From contig JBIOJB010000017.1 in the NCBI GenBank assembly GCA_044450465.1, forward strand, positions 1-37,301: 37,301 nucleotides of DNA, in the 5' to 3' direction. The translations under genes and the position numbers were made by a program. Of this stretch, positions 23,770 to 31,420 are shown piece after piece (within the stretch, counting starts at the first letter, position 1; each line of letters begins with the position of its first letter). The DNA comes from JBIOJB01 sp044450465. GTDB taxonomy: Bacteria; Chloroflexota; Dormibacteria; Dormibacterales; Dormibacteraceae. The notes under the pieces are model-generated. The model was not told the DNA's origin. It did no database searches and was given only the letters and a program-made list of their open reading frames with translations.

Positions 23770-25022
23770 TGAGCCCCCCACAGGTCGGACCGCATTTCCT
23801 CGCTCATCTCGCCAGTGCCTTCCTTCTCGGTGTCGGATAGCACTGCCAGTCGAGGCAATGGCTTGACGGTGGCGAGCGCTGCTCTCTTACTGCGACCGGC
23901 TCCTGTCGCGATGACGCCGAGAAGAGGCCGATCACCAATAACGATGAGGTCCTGCACTGGTTCCAACTCAGACTTCCTGATGCGCTGAGGCGCAACCACC
24001 ACGTAGCCTGAGTTCGGAACCTGGGCCTTGCGATATCTCGCAGGCGCGTCGTCCAAGCAATATACGTACGGAGGCTTGGCCGACCCTCGAGCGTCGCCGA
24101 GCGCTCGACGCAGTGCCTTCGCAAGCGACGGCAGGTCGGGCACGTTACCCGCCGCGATAAGCTCCACGGCCCGTATCCCGTTCGCACTCGCTGCGAGCTT
24201 CAGCCGTCGGGGCAGCGTCCCGCGACTGTCTGGAAGCCAACCCAACACAGGTACGCCCAGGGCCTTGGCGACCGCGTCGTCGCTTGTGAGAGTTGGTCGG
24301 AATGTCTCCAAAGCGGCTGAAACCACGACGCCGATCACGGCTCCTATCACCAGGGCCAACGCCAGCAGGATTGGGAGCTTCGACTGATCTGGCTTGGTGG
24401 GCACGCTGGCCGGGTCGATCACCGACGGTGTCGTGTTCGATACCGAGCCAAGACTTGCGCGCTCAGACTCAAGGACGCTTATCCGGTCGGCAAGGATTTG
24501 GGCCTCGACCCCTGCAGCCTGTGTATTCGTAGAGTTGACCTGAAGTGCTTGGAGCTCATCGTTGAGACTGCTGATCTGGGCGTCGAGCGCCGCCTTCTGG
24601 CCTGCAGGGCTAATTGCGAGGCGAGTCTGAATCAGGTTGTCCGCCAGCGCGTTGGCGATGTTTGCTGCGACAACCGGGTCGGAGTCTTGAACGGACAACT
24701 GAAGAACGCCGGACGTGCCCACGGGCACCACGGTGATGTTCGGAACCAATTTGAGCGGGTCACGGACCACGCCTGAGCTATTCAGGGCCGCCTGGATGTG
24801 GGTTGGGCTTGTGACGATCGCCTTCGCCGCGTCGGCCACGGCCGTCGCCTCGGTACCTGACGTCGGCGCCGGCGCGTCCAGAACGACGCGCGTCGACGCT
24901 GTGTAAGTGGGACCCTGAACGATGTTCCAGGCCGCGACCCCGGCGCTGCTCGCTATGACGGCTGCCAGGATCACCACCCAGTGGCCGAACAGGACACGCC
25001 GGATGACCTCTTGTAAATCCAT
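23766..25022 (-). CDS. Wzz-like chain-length protein fused to a degenerate tyrosine-kinase-like domain
   Basis: The protein has 418 residues. A transmembrane segment near residues 14-34 (HWVVILAAVIASSAGVAAWNIV) is followed by TYTASTRVVLDAP, typical of Wzz/YveK co-polymerases, then a coiled region (AQISSLNDELQALQ...QILADRISVLESERASL) and a second membrane segment near 218-238 (LPILLALALVIGAVIGVVVSAA). The remaining 180 residues include KALGVPVLGWLPDSRG and YVVVAPQRIRKSELEPVQDLIVIGDRPLLGVIATG, like the end of a BY-kinase, but no Walker A sequence is present. This suggests a structural pseudo-kinase domain. It is the first gene of the operon. No clear ribosome binding site lies before the ATG. 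Confidence 0.85.
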   Translation of the reverse strand: MDLQEVIRRVLFGHWVVILAAVIASSAGVAAWNIVQGPTYTASTRVVLDAPAPTSGTEATAVADAAKAIVTSPTHIQAALNSSGVVRDPLKLVPNITVVPVGTSGVLQLSVQDSDPVVAANIANALADNLIQTRLAISPAGQKAALDAQISSLNDELQALQVNSTNTQAAGVEAQILADRISVLESERASLGSVSNTTPSVIDPASVPTKPDQSKLPILLALALVIGAVIGVVVSAALETFRPTLTSDDAVAKALGVPVLGWLPDSRGTLPRRLKLAASANGIRAVELIAAGNVPDLPSLAKALRRALGDARGSAKPPYVYCLDDAPARYRKAQVPNSGYVVVAPQRIRKSELEPVQDLIVIGDRPLLGVIATGAGRSKRAALATVKPLPRLAVLSDTEKEGTGEMSEEMRSDLWGAQ

Positions 25023-25050
25023 GGCTATTCGATGACGCGTGCAGGGCTGA

Positions 25051-25067
25051 TCATTAACTGTTAATGA
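25051..25067. promoter_or_regulatory. 17-bp AT-rich palindrome at the exopolysaccharide operon promoter
   Basis: TCATTAACTGTTAATGA has two perfect 8-bp arms around one base. It lies 29-45 bp upstream of the first gene of the operon and abuts the candidate -10 box, covering the expected transcription start. In such GC-rich surroundings an AT-rich perfect dyad is probably a repressor operator. No regulator gene is in the window. Confidence 0.55.
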
Positions 25068-25095
25068 GCGTATTCGAACGAGCCGTTAGTTCCAG
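25067..25095 (-). promoter_or_regulatory. Candidate promoter of the ten-gene exopolysaccharide operon
   Basis: TACGCT (25067-25072, TANNNT type) is preceded at 17 bp by CTGGAA (25090-25095), a poor -35 match. The same -10 hexamer occurs before the lipoprotein gene at 13773. The start site would fall inside the adjacent palindrome. Confidence 0.35.
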
Positions 25096-25155
25096 TGGGA
25101 GAGATCGGCCCTTCAAAGAGCGCAGTCCCGGCCCAATCGGGACGTGTGATGGAAA

Positions 25156-25181
25156 GTGTCCCAAGACACCTAGTGCACTAG
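25156..25181. promoter_or_regulatory. Two abutting dyads upstream of the exopolysaccharide operon
   Basis: GTGTC-CCAA-GACAC (25156-25169) is followed without a gap by CTAGTGCACTAG (25170-25181), a perfect 12-bp palindrome. They lie about 60-90 bp upstream of the proposed -35 box. This looks like an upstream protein-binding site, or a terminator-like hairpin for the tRNA transcript. Confidence 0.4.
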
Positions 25182-25418
25182 TCTCTTCCGGGCTGGGCAC
25201 CTTGCCGATGCCCTCGGACTGAGTCCTGGCCTCGATAGCCTCCCCCGACCCCGATCGTCAAACGTCGACTAGGGCAACCCAGATCCTCCCGACAGGCTCA
25301 CGCAACACGTCCAAGTGCTTACCGTTCGATCGCCGGAAAGACCGCACCACCAGTGCGAATTTGGCTGCTGCCGTCATTGGGTTCGTCGACTGCGAGCAAC
25401 GCCGTTCAGGATTGGCTC
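25182..25418. other. Intergenic stretch between tRNA-Pro and the operon regulatory region
   Basis: No gene can be supported here. A 39-codon minus-strand frame (25258-25377, starting MTAAAKFALVV and ending WVALVDV) lies just downstream of the tRNA. It matches nothing I recognise and has no clear ribosome binding site. No repeat of the tRNA 3' end, integrase or terminator is seen. Confidence 0.4.
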
Positions 25419-25495
25419 TGGTCGGGGAGGCGGGATTTGAACCCGCGACCACTTGACCCCCAGTCAAGTGCGCTACCGGGCTGCGCTACTCCCCG
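25419..25495 (-). tRNA. tRNA-Pro (anticodon GGG), CCA encoded
   Basis: The minus strand folds as a complete 77-nt tRNA. The acceptor stem CGGGGAG/CTCCCCG has seven pairs. The D stem is GCGC/GCGC with loop AGCCCGGTA. The anticodon stem is CTTGA/TCAAG with loop CTGGGGG, giving anticodon GGG, which reads the proline codons CCC and CCU. The T arm is GCGGG-TTCAAAT-CCCGC. The discriminator A and the CCA end are genomically encoded. It lies 24 bp downstream of the Lhr helicase gene, in the same direction. Confidence 0.97.
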
Positions 25496-25519
25496 TCGGA
25501 GACGTAATGGTACCTATGG

Positions 25520-28500
25520 CTACGAGCGGCGGCCGTAGGCAACGAGGCTTCGATGAGTCGATGTGAACCCGGCCTCGCGCAGCGTCTGGTGCAGCGCAGA
25601 TTCCATGACCGGCACGCCGTCCACCTTCTGCAGCTCGACCTTCCCCGCGTTGGTGGCGAGGCGGATCAGCGCCTGCAGATGCGCCACCTCGACCGTGCCG
25701 TTGGTGAGCAGCGACCGCCCGCCGCGCTCCAGGTACAGGACGAGCCGCCCCCCATCGCTCACGCAGTAAGCCCCTGCCGCGCGAGCCATCCGGCCGTCGG
25801 TTTCCGGCCACTGCACGACCGCGCCAAATGCGCTCGCGGGGTCTGTCGCGGCGAGCGCGACGATACCGCCGCCACTGTCCCGCATTGAACGCAGGCGATC
25901 CACCGCCCCGGTAAGCGCGAACTGAGAGCCACCCAGACCTTCGACGAAGTAGCCGCGCCGGATACGCCCCGACTCCTCCATCGCTCGCAGGACCGGGTAC
26001 AGACCCGCGAATCCACCGGGCCACCCCTCGGCGATCACCGCTTCGCGGGTCAGCACTCCGTGGCGCTGCAGCAGCACGCCGGCCTCGGCGTACAGGCGCT
26101 CCGTCGACTCGGCGCCCCCGCCGACCAGGTCGGCGACCAGAGACCATCTGCCCGCCGCGCGTGGCTGAGCCAGACGAGGGAGGCGCGGGCCGCGGATCGG
26201 CCGCCGCGTGACCGGACCGAGCAGCCTGAGCGGCGCAAAGGTGTCGTTGATGAGCTCACCTGACCAGACCAGGTCCCAGAGCGCGTCAAGCATCTCGTCC
26301 TCGTCACCGCCGCCGCATGCGTTGTAGATGTCGCGGAAGAAGCTCGCGCCCCGATCCCTCAAGTGGGCGCGCAGCCTGTCGTGGAGCTCGGATGCGGGTC
26401 CATCTCGGATCTCCGGCACGAGCCGAGGCGCGTCGCCGCGCAGGTACAGCGCGACCCGGCCGTCGCTCACGCCAAGCTGGCCGCGGCCAACCCACACCAC
26501 CTCGCCCATCGACACCAGCTCGTCCAGGAGACGCGGGCTGTAGCCCGAGACACGGGCGGCGATCACGTCGCGCTCGATGACCGATGCGGGAAGAGCGAGG
26601 CCCTGCAGCTGGAACACAACTTCGAGGAGCCTCTCAGCCCCACCCGCCTCGACCCCGATCCCGTGCCATGCCGGCAGGAAACGCGCGAGGGCTTCGGGCG
26701 CCACCGACTCGACCTCGCGCCGAAGGGCGGCCAGCGACCGGCGACGCAAGAGACGAAGGACCTCGGGGTGGCAGTATTCCCGGCCCTCGGCGGCCCGCCT
26801 GAATTCCCCCGCCACCACATCGCCACGCGTCGCCAGGCGCGAAAGCGCTGCGCTGACCGTCGCCGTGGGTGCGCCCCACCGCTCCGCTGGGGCGGCTGTG
26901 ACGAAGGGCGCATGCGTGCGAGCCCAGCGGCGAAGCAGCGACTCGAGCGGTTCGGCACCCGGCGAGAGAAACGCGTCTGGAAGGCCGACCGGCAGGCTCG
27001 CGCCGAGAGCCTCTCGGTATCGCCCGGCGTCCTCCGCTGCGATCCAGCGCAGCTCGCCGGCCAGCCTGATCGGGATCGCCCTTCGCTCCAGCTCAAGCCC
27101 CCGCAGCCAGGCTTCCGAAATCCCTCGCGCCCTGGCTTCGTCGACGGTGAGGTCACCAAGACGGACGAGAAGGTCGTGCGCCTCGTCCGCGTCGCGGGGA
27201 AAACGCTCAGGCAAAAGACCTTGAAGCTCGAGCTCGACCGCGGCGATCGCCTCTGGGTCCAGCAGCTCGCGCAGGTCTTCACTGCCCAGCAGCTCGGCGA
27301 GGAGCTCGCGGTCCAGTGTGAGCGCCTGCGCCCGACGCTCGGCCAGGGGCGAGTCGCCCTCGTACATGAACTCGGCGACGTACGAGAACAGAAGCGATGA
27401 CGCGAATGGCGACGCGCGATCTGTGTCCGCCATGACGACCCGCACCTCGCGCGAGCGGATCGAGCGCAGCAGTGCAAGCAGCGCCGGCATGTCGAAGTGG
27501 TCGCTCATAACCTCGCGCCAGGTCTCGGCCAGGATCGGAAAGTCCGGATAACGACCGGCGACCTGCAGGAGGTTCGCGCTGCGCATCCTCTGCTGCCACA
27601 GGGGCGTGCGCTGGCCCGGCCGGCGCCGTGGCAGGAGAAGCGAGCGGGCCGCGTTCTCTCGGAACCGCGCCGCGAACAGGGCGGACGTGGGAAGCTGCTC
27701 CGCCACCAACGCCTGCACCTCTTCGGGATCGAGGATGAACTCTTCCAGCGGCGGCGGCGACTCGACCTCCGGCAGCTGCATGGCGATGCCGTCGTCCGTC
27801 CACAGGGCCCGGACGTCAACCCCGAGCCGGTCCCTCAAACGCGACTCGAGCGCCAGGGCGAGAGGGGCGTGGACGCGGCCGCCGAAAGGCGTGTGCAGGC
27901 AAACGCGCCAGTCACCCACCTCGTCTCGAAACCTTTCGACGACAACGGTGCGGTCGTCCGGCACCGCGCCAGTGGCCGCCGCCTGGTCGTTGAGGTATGC
28001 CAGGAGGTTGCGGGTGGCGAAATCATCAAAGCCGGCACGCTCGCGCAGCCTCTTGGCCGCCGCGACTGGGGAGATGGCGCGTAGCTCGCGGATCATCTTG
28101 CCTAGAGCGGCTCCCAGCTCCGCCGGACGGCTTGGGGTGTCGGCTTTCCAGAACGCGATCTTTCCCGGCTCTCCGGGTGCGGGCGTGACGAGGACCTGCG
28201 ATGGCGTGATCTCGGCGATCCGCCAGGTCGAGGCCCCCAACACGAACGTTTCGCCCACCCGGGTCTCGTAGACCATCTCCTCGTCCAGCTCGCCAACCCG
28301 CCGGCCGTCCTCCAGGAGGTTGACGCTGTACATCCCGCGGTCGGGGATGGTGCCGGCGTTGGTCACCGCCAGCCGCTGAGCGCCCGCCCTGGCGCGCACC
28401 TTTCCGGCGACCCTGTCCCAGACTAGGCGCGGACGCAGCTCGGCGAACTCGTCCGACGGGTAACGCCCGCTGAGCATGTCCAGTACGGATTCGAAAGCCT

Positions 28501-29848
28501 TCGGTCCGAGGTCGCTGTAGGGGTAGGCGCGGCGGACGAGCTTGCCGAGGTCATCGACATTCCAGTCGTCCATCGCGCACATCGCGACCATCTGCTGCGC
28601 GAGCACGTCCAGCGGCTTGCGCGGAACCTTGGTCGACTCGATGCGGCCCTCGAGCATTCCCTCGACGACTGCCGCCGTCTCGAGCAGGTCGCCTCGAAAC
28701 TTCGGGATGAAGATTCCGTGCGAAACCTCACCGACCGAGTGCCCTGCCCTACCCACGCGCTGGATGCCCGAAGCGACACTTGGCGGAGACTCGATCTGCA
28801 GCACCAGGTCGACGGCGCCCATATCGATGCCGAGCTCGAGAGTCGAGGTGGCGACCAGACCGCGCAGGACACCTGCCTTCAGCTGATCCTCGATGAGGAG
28901 GCGCTGCTCGCGCGCGATGGACCCGTGGTGGGCGCGAAGCAGGTCTTCACCCGCCAGCTCGTTGATCCGCGCCGCGATCCGCTCCGCAAGTCGCCGAGAG
29001 TTGACGAAGACGATCGTCGAGCGATGGTCCCGGATGAGCTGCAGAAGGCGCGGATAGATCGCGGGCCAGATCGAGTTGGAAGATTGACCTTTCTCGTCCT
29101 CCACTGCGAGTCGCGCCATATCCTCGACCGGGACCACGACCTCTACATCCATCGTCTTGAGCCGCCCCGCGTCGACGATGGCGACATCGCGGCCGGCTCC
29201 GCCGAGAAACCGTCCCACCTCCTCAAGCGGGCGCTGCGTGGCCGAGAGCCCGATTCGCTGAGGTTCGCTTCCAGTGAGCGCGCACAGGCGCTCGAGGCTC
29301 AGCGCCAGGTGGCTGCCGCGCTTGGTCGCGGCCACAGAGTGGATCTCGTCCAGGATGAGCCACTTGACCGAGCCGAGGATCCGGCGGGCGGCGCTCGTGA
29401 GAATCAGGTAGAGCGACTCCGGCGTGGTGATGAGGATGTCCGGCGGATGCTTCTCCATCGATCGCCGCACCTCGGAGGGTGTGTCGCCTGTTCGGATCGC
29501 GACCGAGATCTCCGGGGCTTGCCCGCCCGCCAATTCGATGTGGTGGCGGAGGCCCACCAGTGGCGATCGGAGGTTTCGGTCGACGTCGTGCGCGAGAGCC
29601 TTCAGCGGCGAGACGTAGAGCACGCGACATCGCTCGGATTCGGGGGGGACCGGCTCGGTCATGAGCCGGTCAAGGCACCAGAGAAACGCGGCCAGGGTCT
29701 TGCCGCTGCCGGTCGGCGCCGCCATCAGGACGTGCTTGCCGGCCGAAACCTCGCGCCACCCCAGTTCCTGAACTTGAGTTGGTTCGGCAAAGGTGTCCCG
29801 AAACCAGTCGCGAGTCACCGGGGCAAACAGGTCTAGCGAGCTCCCCAC
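25520..29848 (-). CDS. lhr: Lhr-type ATP-dependent helicase (full length)
   Basis: The protein has 1442 residues from the GTG at 29848. The sequence then begins with SSLDLFAPVTRDWFRDTF, where relatives start, and no ribosome binding site is needed if the message is leaderless. An in-frame TTG at 29902 would add 18 residues. Helicase motifs are the Q-like PTQVQELGW, Walker A APTGSGKT (44-51), LYVSPLKALAHD, ITTPESLYL, Walker B DEIH (167-170), GLSATQRP, VFVNSRRLAERIA, STLELGIDMGAVDLVLQIESP and QRVGRAGH. The winged-helix/beta-barrel core and a long C-terminal extension follow, as in the large Lhr class. These proteins unwind RNA:DNA and DNA duplexes 3' to 5' and are linked to DNA repair. The gene diverges from the flavin reductase-like gene. 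Confidence 0.95.
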   Translation of the reverse strand: MGSSLDLFAPVTRDWFRDTFAEPTQVQELGWREVSAGKHVLMAAPTGSGKTLAAFLWCLDRLMTEPVPPESERCRVLYVSPLKALAHDVDRNLRSPLVGLRHHIELAGGQAPEISVAIRTGDTPSEVRRSMEKHPPDILITTPESLYLILTSAARRILGSVKWLILDEIHSVAATKRGSHLALSLERLCALTGSEPQRIGLSATQRPLEEVGRFLGGAGRDVAIVDAGRLKTMDVEVVVPVEDMARLAVEDEKGQSSNSIWPAIYPRLLQLIRDHRSTIVFVNSRRLAERIAARINELAGEDLLRAHHGSIAREQRLLIEDQLKAGVLRGLVATSTLELGIDMGAVDLVLQIESPPSVASGIQRVGRAGHSVGEVSHGIFIPKFRGDLLETAAVVEGMLEGRIESTKVPRKPLDVLAQQMVAMCAMDDWNVDDLGKLVRRAYPYSDLGPKAFESVLDMLSGRYPSDEFAELRPRLVWDRVAGKVRARAGAQRLAVTNAGTIPDRGMYSVNLLEDGRRVGELDEEMVYETRVGETFVLGASTWRIAEITPSQVLVTPAPGEPGKIAFWKADTPSRPAELGAALGKMIRELRAISPVAAAKRLRERAGFDDFATRNLLAYLNDQAAATGAVPDDRTVVVERFRDEVGDWRVCLHTPFGGRVHAPLALALESRLRDRLGVDVRALWTDDGIAMQLPEVESPPPLEEFILDPEEVQALVAEQLPTSALFAARFRENAARSLLLPRRRPGQRTPLWQQRMRSANLLQVAGRYPDFPILAETWREVMSDHFDMPALLALLRSIRSREVRVVMADTDRASPFASSLLFSYVAEFMYEGDSPLAERRAQALTLDRELLAELLGSEDLRELLDPEAIAAVELELQGLLPERFPRDADEAHDLLVRLGDLTVDEARARGISEAWLRGLELERRAIPIRLAGELRWIAAEDAGRYREALGASLPVGLPDAFLSPGAEPLESLLRRWARTHAPFVTAAPAERWGAPTATVSAALSRLATRGDVVAGEFRRAAEGREYCHPEVLRLLRRRSLAALRREVESVAPEALARFLPAWHGIGVEAGGAERLLEVVFQLQGLALPASVIERDVIAARVSGYSPRLLDELVSMGEVVWVGRGQLGVSDGRVALYLRGDAPRLVPEIRDGPASELHDRLRAHLRDRGASFFRDIYNACGGGDEDEMLDALWDLVWSGELINDTFAPLRLLGPVTRRPIRGPRLPRLAQPRAAGRWSLVADLVGGGAESTERLYAEAGVLLQRHGVLTREAVIAEGWPGGFAGLYPVLRAMEESGRIRRGYFVEGLGGSQFALTGAVDRLRSMRDSGGGIVALAATDPASAFGAVVQWPETDGRMARAAGAYCVSDGGRLVLYLERGGRSLLTNGTVEVAHLQALIRLATNAGKVELQKVDGVPVMESALHQTLREAGFTSTHRSLVAYGRRS

Positions 29849-29905
29849 CGCGAAAAGTCTGACGCGTCCCGGCGTCACAAACAAGTGTTCGTTAACGGGC
29901 AAGGC

Positions 29906-29911
29906 TAGGAT
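29906..29911 (+). promoter_or_regulatory. Candidate -10 box of the flavin reductase-like gene (leaderless)
   Basis: TAGGAT ends exactly 8 bp before the ATG at 29920, so the transcript would begin at about the start codon. No convincing -35 box is seen at the right distance. Confidence 0.35.
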
Positions 29912-29919
29912 CGTCGGGG

Positions 29920-30399
29920 ATGATCGAAGCAGCGGAGTTTCGCGCCATCATGGCCAGCTTCCCGAGCGGAGTGGTCGTGCTCACCGCCTTCGGTCCCGAC
30001 GGTCTGCCGCGCGGGCTGACCGTCAGCGCCTTCTGTGCGGTCTCGCTCCAGCCGCCGCTCGCGCTCGCCTGCATCGACAAGACCTCGAACACCCTTCCCG
30101 CGGTCCAGCAAGCGGGCGGCTTCACCGCCAACATCCTGGGCGCGGGACGCGAGAAGCTGGCCCGCCACATGGCGACGAAGCTGACCGACAAATTCGACGA
30201 CATCGCATGGCGCCGGCCGGAGAGCCCGTTCGGCGGGCCCATCCTCGACCGCGACGCGGCCGCCTTTGCAGTGTGCATGCTCCGCGACACCATCGAGGCC
30301 GGCGACCACTGGGTGCTGATCGGGCTCGTCACCGAGGGTGCCCAGAGCGACAGCGTTCAGCCGATGGTCTTCAGCCGCCAGGGGTACTACGACTTGTAA
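29920..30399 (+). CDS. Flavin reductase-like FMN-binding protein
   Basis: The protein has 159 residues and matches the flavin reductase like domain (PF01613) over its whole length. It has FRAIMASFPSGVVVLTAFGPDGLPRGLTVSAFCAVSLQPPLALACIDK, where the GLTVSAF.SVSLxPP segment binds FMN, then GGFTANILGAGREKLARHMA, WVLIGLV and a C-terminal MVFSRQGYYDL. Members reduce flavin with NAD(P)H and often supply FMNH2 to a separate monooxygenase; no such partner is adjacent. The gene stands alone between the divergent helicase gene and a convergent gene pair. A strong hairpin begins 3 bp after the stop. Confidence 0.92.
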   Translation: MIEAAEFRAIMASFPSGVVVLTAFGPDGLPRGLTVSAFCAVSLQPPLALACIDKTSNTLPAVQQAGGFTANILGAGREKLARHMATKLTDKFDDIAWRRPESPFGGPILDRDAAAFAVCMLRDTIEAGDHWVLIGLVTEGAQSDSVQPMVFSRQGYYDL

Positions 30400-30401
30400 G
30401 G

Positions 30402-30431
30402 CGCGGGTGAGGACAGATGTCCTCCCCCGCG
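30402..30431 (+). terminator. Long hairpin directly after the flavin reductase-like gene
   Basis: The arms CGCGGG-T-GAGGACA and TGTCCTC-C-CCCGCG pair over 13 positions with one mismatch around a 2-nt gap (about 4 nt loop in practice). It begins 3 bp after the stop codon. There is no T-run, so this may be a hairpin-only terminator or an mRNA end stabiliser. Confidence 0.55.
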
Positions 30432-30493
30432 GTACCCCTCCTCTCAAGCTCCACGATTGGCAGGCGCCTGGAAAAGTGGCAAGCGTGGTTGAC

Positions 30494-30608
30494 GGCCGGA
30501 ATGAATCCGGCCGGTGCACGACGCAGGAATCTGTTGGGAGCTGGCCGGAGCAAGTCCGGCCTAGGGCCGCCTCGGCACTCCTTGAAGACGGCCGGAGTAA
30601 ATCCGGCC
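30494..30608. repeat. Three regularly spaced copies of a GGCCGGA-N5-TCCGGCC hairpin
   Basis: Identical 7-bp arms flank five-base loops: ATGAA (30494-30512), GCAAG (30543-30561) and GTAAA (30590-30608). Starts are 49 and 47 bp apart. Copies 1 and 3 share longer flanks (GAC before, TGCAC shortly after). They fill the gap between two convergent genes, like REP/BIME elements of other bacteria, and may end transcription from both sides. Confidence 0.75.
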
Positions 30609-30627
30609 TTGCACAGAGTCAGCACTG

Positions 30628-31416
30628 TCAAAGAGTGGGAGCGGGCCAGAACGGGACCAGTTGCGCGAAGCCCGCGGAAAGAAGCGTGAGCTTGTCGGTG
30701 ATCAGGAGCAGGCCCATCACGAGCAGCACGGCAGCTGACGCGAGGTCGATGGCGCGGCGATGCCGGTTGACCAGCCTCACCAGAGGGCGAGCACCCTCAA
30801 GCGCGAACGCGAGAACGATGAAAGGCACGCCAAGGCCGAGGCAGTACGCGATCATCAGGCCGAGGCCCTGTGCCGTCGTGCCAGAGGTGATGGCGGAGCT
30901 CAGCACCGCACTCAGCGTCACACCGATGCACGGCGTCCAGCCGCTCGCAAAACCCATGCCGAGGACGAACCCGCCTGCAACGCCTCCCGCCTGGGGCGCG
31001 CGATTCATCAGGCGGAACTCGCCCCACAGAAAAGGAATCCGAATCACTCCGGCAACCTGGAGCGACATCGCGATGACGAGGATCCCGGCCACCACCGGCA
31101 CGTAGGCGCGTACCGGTTGCACCAGCAACGAGAACGCGTAGAAGAACGCGATGAAGACGAGCGACAGTCCGACCACGAAACCAAGTCCGGCCGCGGCCAC
31201 GGGCAGCGATTGAGATCTCTCGGCGACCTCACCGCCTCCTGCTCCGACCGGCACCGCCACACCCTGGCCGGCACGCGCCCCAAGGTATGCGAGGTAGGCG
31301 GGCACGAGTGGGAGGACGCAGGGCGACACGAACGAGACGAGCCCGGCCAGGGCCGCCAGGGCTGGGCTGATTCCGTCGAGGGTCCCCACGCCGGCGGCTA
31401 GCGCGATACCGTCCAC
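30628..31416 (-). CDS. CcdA/DsbD-type transmembrane electron-transfer protein
   Basis: This is a membrane protein of about 262 residues with six to seven hydrophobic segments. Two conserved cysteines sit in matching places of two pseudo-repeats: GLVSFVSPCVLPLVPAYLAYLG and GMGFASGWTPCIGVTLSAVL. That is the CcdA/DsbD beta-domain pattern, which passes electrons from cytoplasmic thioredoxin to exported thiol proteins, for example in cytochrome c maturation. A GTG at 31416, 4 bp past the hydrolase stop, is chosen as start; a longer frame from 31455 would overlap the hydrolase gene. No thioredoxin-like or cytochrome gene is adjacent, so the partner is unknown. Confidence 0.88.
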   Translation of the reverse strand: MDGIALAAGVGTLDGISPALAALAGLVSFVSPCVLPLVPAYLAYLGARAGQGVAVPVGAGGGEVAERSQSLPVAAAGLGFVVGLSLVFIAFFYAFSLLVQPVRAYVPVVAGILVIAMSLQVAGVIRIPFLWGEFRLMNRAPQAGGVAGGFVLGMGFASGWTPCIGVTLSAVLSSAITSGTTAQGLGLMIAYCLGLGVPFIVLAFALEGARPLVRLVNRHRRAIDLASAAVLLVMGLLLITDKLTLLSAGFAQLVPFWPAPTL

Positions 31417-31420
31417 ACCC

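Noticed and set aside
25258..25467. 69-codon frame across the tRNA gene
   Set aside because: Its start lies in the tRNA (the AGSNPASPTR-type peptide is a common tRNA artefact). Only the last 39 codons lie outside, without support.
26363..29836. Long plus-strand frames opposite the helicase gene
   Set aside because: GC-rich antisense frames; the minus strand carries all helicase motifs without a break.
30494..30608. CRISPR array
   Set aside because: Only three copies, the loops differ, the repeat core is a palindrome of 19 bp and no cas genes are present.
30338..31105. Plus-strand frames over the hairpin repeats, for example 30417-30689
   Set aside because: They translate the repeats into recurring NPAG/SKSGL peptides, overlap the CcdA-like gene antisense and have no family match.
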